Below, piece by piece: positions 24,996-33,340 of a stretch of 64,000 nt of DNA. Where the stretch lies: positions 62,001 through 126,000 of the forward strand of contig CAVWNY010000002.1 in the NCBI GenBank assembly GCA_963756545.1, given 5' to 3'. This DNA is from DATFDN01 sp963756545 (GTDB lineage: Bacteria; Pseudomonadota; Alphaproteobacteria; Acetobacterales; Acetobacteraceae). The translations under genes and the position numbers were made by a program. Under the pieces are notes generated by a model that worked only from the letters and a program-made list of their open reading frames with translations, searched no databases and was not told the origin of the DNA. Positions within the stretch are counted from its first letter, which is position 1, and each line of letters begins with the position of its first letter.

Positions 24996-25085
24996 GACCT
25001 CTCCCGTCAGGGGAGGGGAGGAGTAAGAAGCGCGGCACCTTCTTCCCCTCCTCTTGCGGGAGGAGGGCGGGGGGAGGGCTCGGGA
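24996..25085. repeat. G/C-stretch palindromic repeat, copy 2 (between the substrate-binding gene and livH)
   Basis: Plus strand units CTCTCCCGTCAGGGGAGGGG and, after about 25 bp, CCCCTCCTCTTGCGGGAGGA followed by GGGCGGGGGGAGGGCTCGGG. It has the same two-hairpin design and similar wording as the repeat at 15971-16065. In this transcript it would form a strong stem after the substrate-binding gene. Confidence 0.75.
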
Positions 25086-25109
25086 GCACCGCCCCCATGC
25101 CTCCGAAGC

Positions 25110-26366
25110 TCACTTCCCGATCACCGGCTGCCCCGTCGCGAGATCGTGCGGGTACACCACCACCAGCTTCATGCCCTTGCCATCTGGCTCAACCTGACCA
25201 AGCGGCGTGATTTCCCCGATCTGCGCGCCGGTGTCGTCGAGCTTGAACGGACCCGCGAGCGTGGTCAGCTTATCGGATAACCCGAACACCGCGTCGTGCA
25301 GCGCCATCTGATCAAGGCTCGCGGCGTGGTTCAGCGTTTCCTGCAAGACGATGCCGACCGTGTAGCCGGCAACGGCGTTGAGACCGAACGCCGCGCCGGG
25401 AGTGTTGGCATAGGCCTTGGTCCAGGCCGCCTTGTACTGCGGCAAATCCATGCCGGTAGTGACCTTGTAGGCGTATTCCGCGCCGGTGACGTAGGTAAAC
25501 ACGTCCTTCAGGCCGTCAATCCCGACGTTCTTCAAAAGCTCCTCTGGCTCCGCGCCGGGATAGACGGCGAACAGGAATTTGAAACGCTCTCCGGAATCCT
25601 GGAGATTGCGAAGGAAGGCGATGTCGTTGCCGGGATAGCCAAGTTCCAGCACCGCGTCCGGGTTCTTGCCCGAAATGTTGTTGATCAGGACCGTGTAGTT
25701 CGACGTGCTGGTGGGCACGCCCTGGTCATAGACGATCTTCAGCTTGCCGGCTTCGGTGATGAACTTCTTGACGGCGGCCGCTTGCGTGCCGGTGAAATCG
25801 TTGGTGGCGTAGAGGATCGCCACCGTCTTTAGTCCGTGCTGCGGCCCCTCGTTGTTCAGGAAGTCCGTCGCGTATTTCGGCCAGATGGTCGAGGCGGGGT
25901 CGGCGAGCAGCGCGATATAGGGATTGTCCTTGGTGAAGAACGGCGCACCGGTTCCGGTGGGATCGAACAGGAACATCTTGTGCTCGTGCGCGATCGGCAC
26001 GGCGACCGCGGTCAGCACGGAGCCGGAGTCGCTGACCAGCATGTTTACGTGGTCCTGCGTGATGAGCTGGTTGATCAGCGTCGCCGCCGTCGCCGGATTG
26101 CTCTGGTCGTCGTAGCTGATGAGCTTGAGCGGGATCTTCTTGTTGAACGCCTTCACGAAGGCGCCCCCCTCCGCGTTGGTTTGGTCGATCCAAAGCTTCA
26201 GCCCGTAATAGACCGGCATCGAGATGGCCGCGAACGGGCCGGAACTCGCGTGGAGACTGCCGATGGTGATGGTCGCGGGTGCTTCAGCGGCGCGCGCCGG
26301 GATAAACGGCGAAAGCGCAAGGGCGCCCAGCGCGGCCATTCCAGTCAAGGCGGATCGCAGTCGCAT
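25110..26366 (-). CDS. ABC transporter substrate-binding protein (Liv family)
   Basis: 418 residues. The signal peptide is MRLRSALTGMAALGALALSP followed by FIPARAAEA with an ARA-type cleavage site. The mature protein begins ATITIGSLHASSGPFAAISM, characteristic of amide/organic-acid-binding members of the Liv family, and DDQSNPATAATLINQLITQD is the conserved lobe-1 segment. It is the first gene of the operon SBP-livH-livM-livG-livF-coiled coil-acyl-CoA synthetase. The presence of a CoA ligase argues for a carboxylic acid ligand (fatty, dicarboxylic or aromatic) over an amino acid; this is inference from context. Confidence 0.93.
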   Translation of the reverse strand: MRLRSALTGMAALGALALSPFIPARAAEAPATITIGSLHASSGPFAAISMPVYYGLKLWIDQTNAEGGAFVKAFNKKIPLKLISYDDQSNPATAATLINQLITQDHVNMLVSDSGSVLTAVAVPIAHEHKMFLFDPTGTGAPFFTKDNPYIALLADPASTIWPKYATDFLNNEGPQHGLKTVAILYATNDFTGTQAAAVKKFITEAGKLKIVYDQGVPTSTSNYTVLINNISGKNPDAVLELGYPGNDIAFLRNLQDSGERFKFLFAVYPGAEPEELLKNVGIDGLKDVFTYVTGAEYAYKVTTGMDLPQYKAAWTKAYANTPGAAFGLNAVAGYTVGIVLQETLNHAASLDQMALHDAVFGLSDKLTTLAGPFKLDDTGAQIGEITPLGQVEPDGKGMKLVVVYPHDLATGQPVIGK

Positions 26367-26566
26367 GACGTATTCCTCCGGACCCGGTTCATCGGCCTGG
26401 CGGAATAGGTCAGGATCGCGCGCGGGGCAAGGAGGCTAACGGCTCGTCGCGTGATGCCGGACTACCGCTGCCGGATGCCGTGCCAGCAATCACGTCCCGC
26501 CTTCCGGCCGGGTGCCCGCGTCCGGCGGCTTACCGTCGGGCGCGGGCTGCGCTTTGAGATCAGCGG

Positions 26567-28144
26567 CTATTCAGCGGCCTTGCTCTCCGCGCCGGGTGGG
26601 CGGGTCGGCGTGGTCCGGCGCTTTCCGGGCGCCGGCTTGCCCGGCAAGGGCGGCAGGGCCTTGGCCTTCTCCAAGTCGATGCCGGCGCCCTCCGCGACCC
26701 GCCGGCCGTAGTCCTGGTCGCAATGCCAGAAATGCCAGACCATGCGGAGCTGGATCGGCTCGGGGCATTGTTTCAAGTCGGCGACGAGATTGCCGATCAG
26801 GTCCTCGCGCTCCCAGTCCTCGAAGGTGCGGTAACGTTCGCCGGCCTGGGCGTAGTCATCCTCGGTCCGGCTTGGGTCGTAGCGGCCGCAAAAGGCTTCG
26901 ACAGGCTCGCGGTACTCCGCGCCCGATTTCGGTGCCTCGACCAGCCCGCCCATGGCACTGGGCTCGTAGTTCACGTGCTTGCTCTCGCCGGCGCCGTCCA
27001 CGTAGAAGGCCATTTGTCCGTCCCGCTGGTTGGTACGCGCTTTGGTTCCCTTCGGCGCGTTGATCGGCAGCTGGAGGTAGTTCGGCCCGACGCGATAGCG
27101 CTGCGTGTCGGAGTATGACAGCGTCCGCCCTTGCAGCATCTTGTCGTCGGAGAAGTCGATGCCGTCGACCAGCACGCCGGTGCCGAACGCGGATTGCTCG
27201 CTCTCGGCGAAGAAATTATCGGGGTTGCGGTCCAGCACCATCCGCCCGATCGGCAGCAGCGGGAACTTGTCCTCCGGCCAGCGTTTGGTGTCGTCCAGCG
27301 GATCGAAGCTCAGTTCCGGATGGTCGTCGTCGGACATGATCTGAGCACAGAATTCCCATTCCGGATACTCGCCCCGCTCGATCGCCTGATAAAGATCGCA
27401 GGTGGCGTGCCCGACATCCTTCGCCTGGATCTCGGCCGCCTGCGCACTTGTGAGGTTGCGCGCGCCCTGCTTCGGCACCCAGGAGAACTTGACCAGGTGC
27501 GCGACCCCGGAATCGTTGACCAGCTTGTAGGTGTTGACGCTCGAGCCCTCCATCTCCCGGTAGTTCGCCGGGATGCCCCAGGGGCTCTTGACCCACGTCA
27601 CCATGTGCAGCGATTCCGGGGTGTGCATGACGAAGTCGTAGAAGCGCCACGGCTCCTCCTGGTTCGTGACCGGGTCGGGTTTGAAGGCGTGGACCATGTC
27701 CGGAAACTTGAGCGCGTCGCGGATAAAGAAGATGCGGAGATTGTTGCCCACCAGATCCCAGTTGCCGTCGACCGTGTAGAACTTCACCGCGAAGCCGCGC
27801 GGATCGCGCGCCGTCTCCGGGCTACCCCTGCCGCCGATCACGGTCGAGAACCGCACGAAAAGCGGCGTGCGCTTTCCGGCCTGCGTCAGCACCTTGGCGC
27901 GGGTGTATTTCGCCGCTGGTTCGTTGCCGATCTTGCCGTAGGACTTGAAATAGCCGTGCGCGCTGGTTCCGCGAGCATGAACCACGCGCTCGGGAATGCG
28001 CTCGCGATCGAAGTGCGTGATCTTCTCGATAAACTGATAGTTCTCCAGCGTCGCCGGACCCCGCTCGCCAACCGTGCGCAGGTTCTGGTTGTCGCGTACG
28101 GGATGGCCCTGGCGAGTGGTCAAAACGGGCCGTTCTTCGCTCAT
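26567..28144 (-). CDS. Monofunctional haem catalase
   Basis: 525 residues, a small-subunit (clade 3-like) catalase that disproportionates hydrogen peroxide. The catalytic His is about residue 56 in RVVHARGTSAHGYF, the catalytic Asn region is GNWDLVGNNLRIFFIRDALK, and the proximal haem-ligand signature is YSDTQRYRVG near residue 345. The proximal phrase RFSTVIGGRGSPETARDPRG is also diagnostic. There is an extra Pro/Lys-rich tail of about 30 residues (LPPLPGKPAPGKRRT) beyond the usual end. No oxyR homologue lies nearby. A 200-bp gap to the substrate-binding gene on the left shows no gene. Confidence 0.96.
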   Translation of the reverse strand: MSEERPVLTTRQGHPVRDNQNLRTVGERGPATLENYQFIEKITHFDRERIPERVVHARGTSAHGYFKSYGKIGNEPAAKYTRAKVLTQAGKRTPLFVRFSTVIGGRGSPETARDPRGFAVKFYTVDGNWDLVGNNLRIFFIRDALKFPDMVHAFKPDPVTNQEEPWRFYDFVMHTPESLHMVTWVKSPWGIPANYREMEGSSVNTYKLVNDSGVAHLVKFSWVPKQGARNLTSAQAAEIQAKDVGHATCDLYQAIERGEYPEWEFCAQIMSDDDHPELSFDPLDDTKRWPEDKFPLLPIGRMVLDRNPDNFFAESEQSAFGTGVLVDGIDFSDDKMLQGRTLSYSDTQRYRVGPNYLQLPINAPKGTKARTNQRDGQMAFYVDGAGESKHVNYEPSAMGGLVEAPKSGAEYREPVEAFCGRYDPSRTEDDYAQAGERYRTFEDWEREDLIGNLVADLKQCPEPIQLRMVWHFWHCDQDYGRRVAEGAGIDLEKAKALPPLPGKPAPGKRRTTPTRPPGAESKAAE

Positions 28145-28280
28145 GGTCGGATCCTCCTGTGGGGCACCAAGGGCGGGGATTTCGCCTGCCTACCGTTGGA
28201 AAGCTGAGGCGAGCTGCGCCAAGCCGGCAGGCTAGGCCGCCAGGGCGCCGGGTTCAAGCGGAGGCCCGCCGATCCGATGT

Positions 28281-29462
28281 TCAGACCGCGATCAGTTTGA
28301 CCCGCTTGCCGTCCACCCCGAGCGCGACCCGGCCTGCCCGCAGTGCCAGGGCATCCTCGCCGAACACCGTGCGCCGCCAGCCGTGCAGGGCGGCGGCTTC
28401 GGCATCCTCGCCCGAGGCCAGACGCTCGATCTCCTCCGTGCCGGCCACCAGCCGCGCCGCGACATGGTGCTGTTCGGCCTTGGCGGCGAGCAGCACCTTG
28501 AGCAGCGCGACCAGCGCCGGGGAGGGGCGGGCGGCGTCGCGTCCGCGCAACGCCTCGGGCAACTCTCCGTCCGGTGTTGCCCGCGCCTCCGCGATGGCGG
28601 CGAGCAGGGATGCGCCTATCCGAGCTTCGGCGAAGCCGCGGGTGATCCCGCGCGCGCGTGCGAGCGCTTCGGGCGTGTCCGGAGCGCTGGCGGCGATCTC
28701 CATCAGCGTCTCGTCTTTCACCAGGCGCTGGCGGGGAATATTGGCCCGCTGCGCCTCCCGCTCGCGCCAGGCGGCGAGCGCCTGCACCATGCCCAGGAAT
28801 CTGCGGTTATTGCCGCGGGGGCGCAGCCGCTCCCACGCCGTCTCGGGGTCGGCGCGGTAGGTCGCTGGATCGGCGAGGGTCGCCATCTCCTCGCCCACCC
28901 ATTCGAGCCGCCCATCCTGATCCAGCCGCTCGCGCAGCTTCTCGTAGACCACCCTTAGATAGGTCACATCGGCGGCGGCGTAGGTGATCTGCGCGGGCGA
29001 GAGCGGGCGCGCCGACCAGTCGCTGAAGCGGTGCGCCTTGTCGATATGTCCTCCGGCCAGGGCCGAGACCAGGGCGTCATAGGCCACCTGGTCGCCGAAG
29101 CCGGCCACCATCGCCGCGATCTGGGTGTCAAACAGCGGCGTCGGCACCGCCCCGAACTTCAGCACGAAAATCTCGACATCCTGCCGCCCGGCATGGACCA
29201 CCTTCGTCACGGCGGGGTCAGCGAGCAGCCGCCCGAGCGGGGCAAGGTCGAGATCCGGCGCCTCGGCGTCCACGACCGCCACCTCGTTCGCCCCGGCGAG
29301 CTGCACGACGCAGAGTTCCGGCCAGTAGGTGCGTTCGCGCATGAACTCGGTATCCACGGTCACGAACGTCTCGGCGGCAAGCCGCCGGCACAGGGCATCG
29401 AGCGCCTCGGTGGTCTCGATCAGCGCGGGGGAAGGAAAGCCGGGACGAGGCGGGCGGGACAT
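28281..29462 (-). CDS. rnd: Ribonuclease D
   Basis: 393 residues. 3'-to-5' exoribonuclease acting on tRNA and other stable RNA 3' ends. The DEDDy residues are visible: Asp and Glu in FVTVDTEFMRERTYWPELC, Asp in VVHAGRQDVEIF, and Tyr/Asp in ITYAAADVTYLR. A C-terminal HRDC domain follows (LVKDETLMEIAASAPDTPEA, LARARGITRGFAEARIGASL). It is divergent from aspS with 116 bp between starts, an arrangement that is common in alphaproteobacteria. Confidence 0.95.
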   Translation of the reverse strand: MSRPPRPGFPSPALIETTEALDALCRRLAAETFVTVDTEFMRERTYWPELCVVQLAGANEVAVVDAEAPDLDLAPLGRLLADPAVTKVVHAGRQDVEIFVLKFGAVPTPLFDTQIAAMVAGFGDQVAYDALVSALAGGHIDKAHRFSDWSARPLSPAQITYAAADVTYLRVVYEKLRERLDQDGRLEWVGEEMATLADPATYRADPETAWERLRPRGNNRRFLGMVQALAAWREREAQRANIPRQRLVKDETLMEIAASAPDTPEALARARGITRGFAEARIGASLLAAIAEARATPDGELPEALRGRDAARPSPALVALLKVLLAAKAEQHHVAARLVAGTEEIERLASGEDAEAAALHGWRRTVFGEDALALRAGRVALGVDGKRVKLIAV

Positions 29463-29578
29463 GAACGGTTTCTACACGTGCGAGGGGGATAGGCAAAAGC
29501 CGACGTCCATGCGGCCTTGACTTGGCGAGGGGGCCGAGGCTTGTCTGCGGCCCTTCCAGCCCCGCCGGGATCACCCTC

Positions 29579-31366
29579 ATGCACGCCTACCGCACCCATA
29601 GCTGCGGCGCGCTCCGCGCCTCCGATGCGGGGCAGAAGGCCCGGCTCTCGGGCTGGGTGCACTCCAAACGTGATCACGGCGGGCTGCTGTTCATCGATCT
29701 GCGCGACGATCACGGGCTGACGCAATGCGTCTTTCCGGCCGGCAGCCCGGCATTCGCGCAAGCCGACGGCGCCCGGCCCGAAAGCGTCGTCACCATCACC
29801 GGGGACGTGGTCCGGCGCGAGGCGGGCACGGTCAACCCGCGCCTGCCCACGGGCGAGGTCGAGGTCCGGGCGTGCGAGCTTGACGTCCTGTCGGCCGCCG
29901 AGGTGCTGCCGATGCAGGTGGCCGGCGAGGAGCGCTATCCGGAGGAGCTGCGGCTCAAATACCGCTTCCTCGACCTGCGCCGCGACAAGCTGCACCGGAA
30001 CATCTTGCTCCGGGCGCAGGTGATCGCCTCTATCCGTCGGCGCATGATCGAGGCCGGGTTCACCGAGTTCCAGACGCCGATCCTGACCGCGTCCAGCCCC
30101 GAGGGTGCGCGCGACTTCCTGGTGCCGTCCCGCCTGCATCCGGGCAATTTCTACGCGCTGCCGCAGGCGCCGCAGCAATTCAAGCAGCTCATCATGGTGG
30201 CCGGGTTCGACCGATATTTCCAGATCGCGCCGTGCTTCCGTGACGAAGCCTCGCGCGCTGACCGCTCTCCGGGCGAGTTCTACCAGCTCGACTTCGAGAT
30301 GAGCTTCGTCACGCAGGAGGACGTGTTCGCCACGATCGAGCCGATCATCGCCGGCGTGTTCGAGGAGTTCGCCGAGGGCCGCGCCGTCTCGCCGCCGCCG
30401 TTCGTGCGCATCCCCTATGAGGCGGCGTTCTTGGAGTTCGGCACCGACAAGCCCGATCTCCGCAATCCGCTGCGCATCAGCGACGTGACGGAGCAATTCG
30501 CCGGATCGAGCTTCGGGCTGTTCGCCCGCATCGCCGCCTCGGGCGGCGTGGTGCGTGCCGTGCCGGCGCCGGGCGCCGGCGCCAACCCCCGCAGCTTTTT
30601 CGACAAGCTCAATGATTGGGCGAAGGCCGAGGGTGCCGGCGGCCTCGGCTACATTATCTTCGACGCGGGGGGGCCGAAGGGACCGATCGCGCGCAACCTG
30701 GAGCCGGCGCGCGCCGCAGCGATCCGCGACGCCTGCGGCCTCGAGGCGGGCGATGCGGTGTTCTTCACTGCCGGCAAGCGCGACGAGGCGGCGAAATTCG
30801 CCGGCCTGGTGCGCGCCCGTCTCGGCCAGGAGCTTGGGCTGACGGAATCCGGGACATTCCGCTTCTGCTGGATCACCGACTTCCCGATGTACGAGCTGAA
30901 CGCGGAAACCGGCCAGATCGATTTCAGCCACAACCCGTTCTCGATGCCGCAGGGCGGGATGGAGGCGCTGCGGAGCCAGGACCCGCTGACGATCAAGGCC
31001 TTCCAATACGACATCGTCTGCAACGGGGTGGAACTGTCCTCGGGAGCGATCCGCAATCATCGCCCCGACATCATGCTCAAGGCCTTCGAGATCGCGGGCT
31101 ATACCGAGCGGGAGGTGGAGGCGCGGTTCGGGGGCATGCTGAACGCCTTCCGCTATGGCGCGCCGCCGCATGGCGGCTCGGCGCCGGGGATCGACCGCAT
31201 CGTCATGCTGCTGGCCGACGAGCCGAACATTCGCGAGGTGATCCTGTTCCCGCTCAACCAGCAGGGTCAGGACCTGATGATGGGCGCGCCGGCCCCCGTG
31301 CCCCCGACGCGGCTCAAGGAGCTGGCGCTCCGGATCGAGCTTGCGCCCCGGCCGGGAGCGGCGTGA
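29579..31366 (+). CDS. aspS: Aspartyl-tRNA synthetase
   Basis: 595 residues, bacterial-type AspRS with the N-terminal OB-fold anticodon-binding domain (ARLSGWVHSKRDHGGLLFID), class II motif 2 in CFRDEASRADRSPGEFYQLD, a GAD insertion domain and motif 3 in GGSAPGIDRIVMLLADEP. ATG 29579 gives the canonical N-terminus MHAYRTHSCGALRASDAGQK. Whether the enzyme discriminates tRNA-Asp from tRNA-Asn cannot be decided without checking for gatCAB and AsnRS elsewhere. Confidence 0.97.
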   Translation: MHAYRTHSCGALRASDAGQKARLSGWVHSKRDHGGLLFIDLRDDHGLTQCVFPAGSPAFAQADGARPESVVTITGDVVRREAGTVNPRLPTGEVEVRACELDVLSAAEVLPMQVAGEERYPEELRLKYRFLDLRRDKLHRNILLRAQVIASIRRRMIEAGFTEFQTPILTASSPEGARDFLVPSRLHPGNFYALPQAPQQFKQLIMVAGFDRYFQIAPCFRDEASRADRSPGEFYQLDFEMSFVTQEDVFATIEPIIAGVFEEFAEGRAVSPPPFVRIPYEAAFLEFGTDKPDLRNPLRISDVTEQFAGSSFGLFARIAASGGVVRAVPAPGAGANPRSFFDKLNDWAKAEGAGGLGYIIFDAGGPKGPIARNLEPARAAAIRDACGLEAGDAVFFTAGKRDEAAKFAGLVRARLGQELGLTESGTFRFCWITDFPMYELNAETGQIDFSHNPFSMPQGGMEALRSQDPLTIKAFQYDIVCNGVELSSGAIRNHRPDIMLKAFEIAGYTEREVEARFGGMLNAFRYGAPPHGGSAPGIDRIVMLLADEPNIREVILFPLNQQGQDLMMGAPAPVPPTRLKELALRIELAPRPGAA

Positions 31367-31484
31367 GCACGGCCTGGAGCGTGCGCTGAGGCCGGTGCGG
31401 GCGCGCCCCGGCTGGCAAAGCGACGGCGGACGCCGGTATCTTTCCGAACCGGGTATCTTCCCCTTCCCACCTTGGAGCGCCTGC

Positions 31485-32270
31485 ATGCGCCTTCTCGTTG
31501 CGCTGGCCGCCCTCTTGCTGTTCGCCCGGCCGGCCCTGGCCGCCCCGCCCGGCGTGCCGCTGGCGGCGCACAAGGCGCTGTACGCCATGACGCTCGATCA
31601 CGTCCGCGGGGACGTGGTCGCGGCGCACGGGACGATGGGCTACGAGGTCCTCGACGCCTGCGACGGCTGGGCGGTGCGCCAGCGGCTGGACATGCGGATC
31701 ACCAACGCCGAGGGTCAGACCGTGGAAATGATCTCGGACTACGCGACCTGGGAATCGAAGGACGGGCGGCGTCTGCGCTTCCACATGAAGCAGACCACCG
31801 ACGAGGCGGTGACAAGCCAGACCGACGGCGACGCCAGCATGGAGCCGGGCGGCGGCCCCGGCGTGGCGCGCTACACCAGGCCGCGGCGCGCCAGCATCCC
31901 GCTTCCGCGCGGCACGCTGTTTCCGATGGCCCACACGGCGGCGATTCTCCAGGCCGCGCGCGAAAGGCGACGCTTTCTGAACCTGCCGCTGTTCGACGGC
32001 ACGTCCGAAACCGGGGCCGAATACAGCGCCATCGTGATCACGCAGTGGGACAGGCCGCAACCGACCCGCTGGCCCATACTGTCGAAGCTCCCCAGCGCAC
32101 GGGTGCATGTCGCCTTCTATGATTGGGATTCGAAGGACATGATTCCCGACTACCAGGTAGGGATGCGCTACTGGGAGAACGGCGTCGGCGACGACATGAC
32201 GATGGATTTCGGCGACTTCGTCATGCGCGCGAAAATGACGCAGTTCGCCCCGCAGCCGCGCCGGTGCTGA
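31485..32270 (+). CDS. eipB: EipB family (DUF1849) periplasmic cell-envelope integrity protein
   Basis: 261 residues. A signal peptide covers the first 20 residues (LLVALAALLLFARPALA). The body matches the alphaproteobacterial EipB/DUF1849 pattern: LAAHKALYAMTLDHV near the mature N-terminus, GTMGYEVLDACDGWAVRQRL, ISDYATWESKDGRRLRFHM and a C-terminal SKDMIPDYQVGMRYWENGV ending in DFGDFVMRAKMTQF. EipB forms a spiral beta-barrel in the periplasm and supports envelope integrity in Brucella. The TLFPMAHTAAILQAARERRR stretch is also conserved. ATG 31485 follows AGCGCCTGC without a strong ribosome-binding site but is the only start giving a signal peptide. Confidence 0.88.
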   Translation: MRLLVALAALLLFARPALAAPPGVPLAAHKALYAMTLDHVRGDVVAAHGTMGYEVLDACDGWAVRQRLDMRITNAEGQTVEMISDYATWESKDGRRLRFHMKQTTDEAVTSQTDGDASMEPGGGPGVARYTRPRRASIPLPRGTLFPMAHTAAILQAARERRRFLNLPLFDGTSETGAEYSAIVITQWDRPQPTRWPILSKLPSARVHVAFYDWDSKDMIPDYQVGMRYWENGVGDDMTMDFGDFVMRAKMTQFAPQPRRC

Positions 32271-32315
32271 GGGCGTCTCAACAATTCGTTCAGCCGGTCC
32301 AGGTCAGACTGGAGC

Positions 32316-33200
32316 ATGTTCGGCGGTGGGATCGGGATGCACGACGTCGGGTTGGGTTTGCTTGGCCGCGTTTCGGCTGAACTCGCAGCGATGGTGCGCG
32401 CGGCGTCCCCCGCGCTCGCCTCGATCCGGCTTGGTCCCGACCGCCGGGCCAGCGGCTTCGTCTGGCGCGGCGGGCTGATAGTGACTTCCGCGCCGGCTAC
32501 GAGCACGGCCCGCGAGATCACGGTGGTGTTGCCTGGCGGGCCCATGCTCCGCGCCGAACGCGCCGGCGCGGCGGAGCCGTCGGGGGTTGCCGCGTTTCGC
32601 GTGCCCGGATGCCGGCCCGCAACGACGGTCCTGCCGGCGCTGGACGTGGCGCGCGTGGGCGCCTTGGTGCTGAGCCTCGGCGTCGGCGCGGATGCCAGCC
32701 CGATCGCGCGGCTGATGCTGGTCCGCCGGGTGGGGGTGCACGGCGCGTTGCTGGATGGGCGGATCGCGCCGGCCGACACGGGCGGCCCGGTTTTCGATAC
32801 GGCGGGACGGCTCCTCGGGATGGGGCTGGTCGCTCCGGACGGCGGATGCGTGCTGTTGCCCAGCGCGGCGATCGCGCGTGCCCTGGAAAGCGCGGGGCGT
32901 GGCTGGCTCGGAGTGGCGTTCCGGCCGACGGCGGTGCCGGCGTCGCTCCGCGCCCGGGCCGGCCAGGAATCGGCCCGTAGCGTGGTGCGACTCGCGCCGG
33001 GCGGTCCTGCGGAGGCCGCCGGGCTGCGCGTGGGCGACATCGTGCTCGCGCTTGACGGCCTTCGCATGAGCGGAATGGGTGCGCTGCGCGGCTTTATCGC
33101 CGCGGTGCGACCCGGCCGGACGGTGCAGGCGCGAGTCATGCGCGGTAGCCGCATCGACACGGTGGCGGTGATCGTGGGTATGGTACCGAGCCCAGCCTGA
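32316..33200 (+). CDS. HtrA-like trypsin-fold protein with PDZ domain, catalytic triad lost
   Basis: 294 residues. The fold markers of a DegP/HtrA protease are there: ASGFVWRGGLIVTSAPATST at residues 45-64 aligns with the GSGFV..GLIVTNAHVV block, but Ala-Pro replaces the catalytic His; EPSGVAAFRVPG at 87-98 aligns with the D-L-A-V block but has Gly for the Asp; and PADTGGPVFDTAGRLLGMG at 152-170 aligns with GNSGGPL but has Thr for the nucleophilic Ser. A PDZ domain follows from about 195 (GWLGVAFRP, GGPAEAAGLRVGDIVLALDG). No signal peptide or membrane helix is evident, unlike most HtrA. It may be a scaffold or regulator. Placed after eipB with 45 bp between. Confidence 0.75.
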   Translation: MFGGGIGMHDVGLGLLGRVSAELAAMVRAASPALASIRLGPDRRASGFVWRGGLIVTSAPATSTAREITVVLPGGPMLRAERAGAAEPSGVAAFRVPGCRPATTVLPALDVARVGALVLSLGVGADASPIARLMLVRRVGVHGALLDGRIAPADTGGPVFDTAGRLLGMGLVAPDGGCVLLPSAAIARALESAGRGWLGVAFRPTAVPASLRARAGQESARSVVRLAPGGPAEAAGLRVGDIVLALDGLRMSGMGALRGFIAAVRPGRTVQARVMRGSRIDTVAVIVGMVPSPA

Positions 33201-33340
33201 TGGGATAGGTTGCGGACTCAAATGCCGGCGTGGTAACTCCCTTTTTAGTGAGTTCTATCGCGTGATGTTCATCAATTCGACACGACTTCGTGCCGGGGAG
33301 ATTGGGTGGCCGCGCGATTTTCGAAGGGCGCCGCGGCAAA

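Noticed and set aside
29420..31588. Minus-strand open frame of 722 codons opposite aspS
   Set aside because: Low-complexity antisense frame; the plus strand encodes an unmistakable AspRS.
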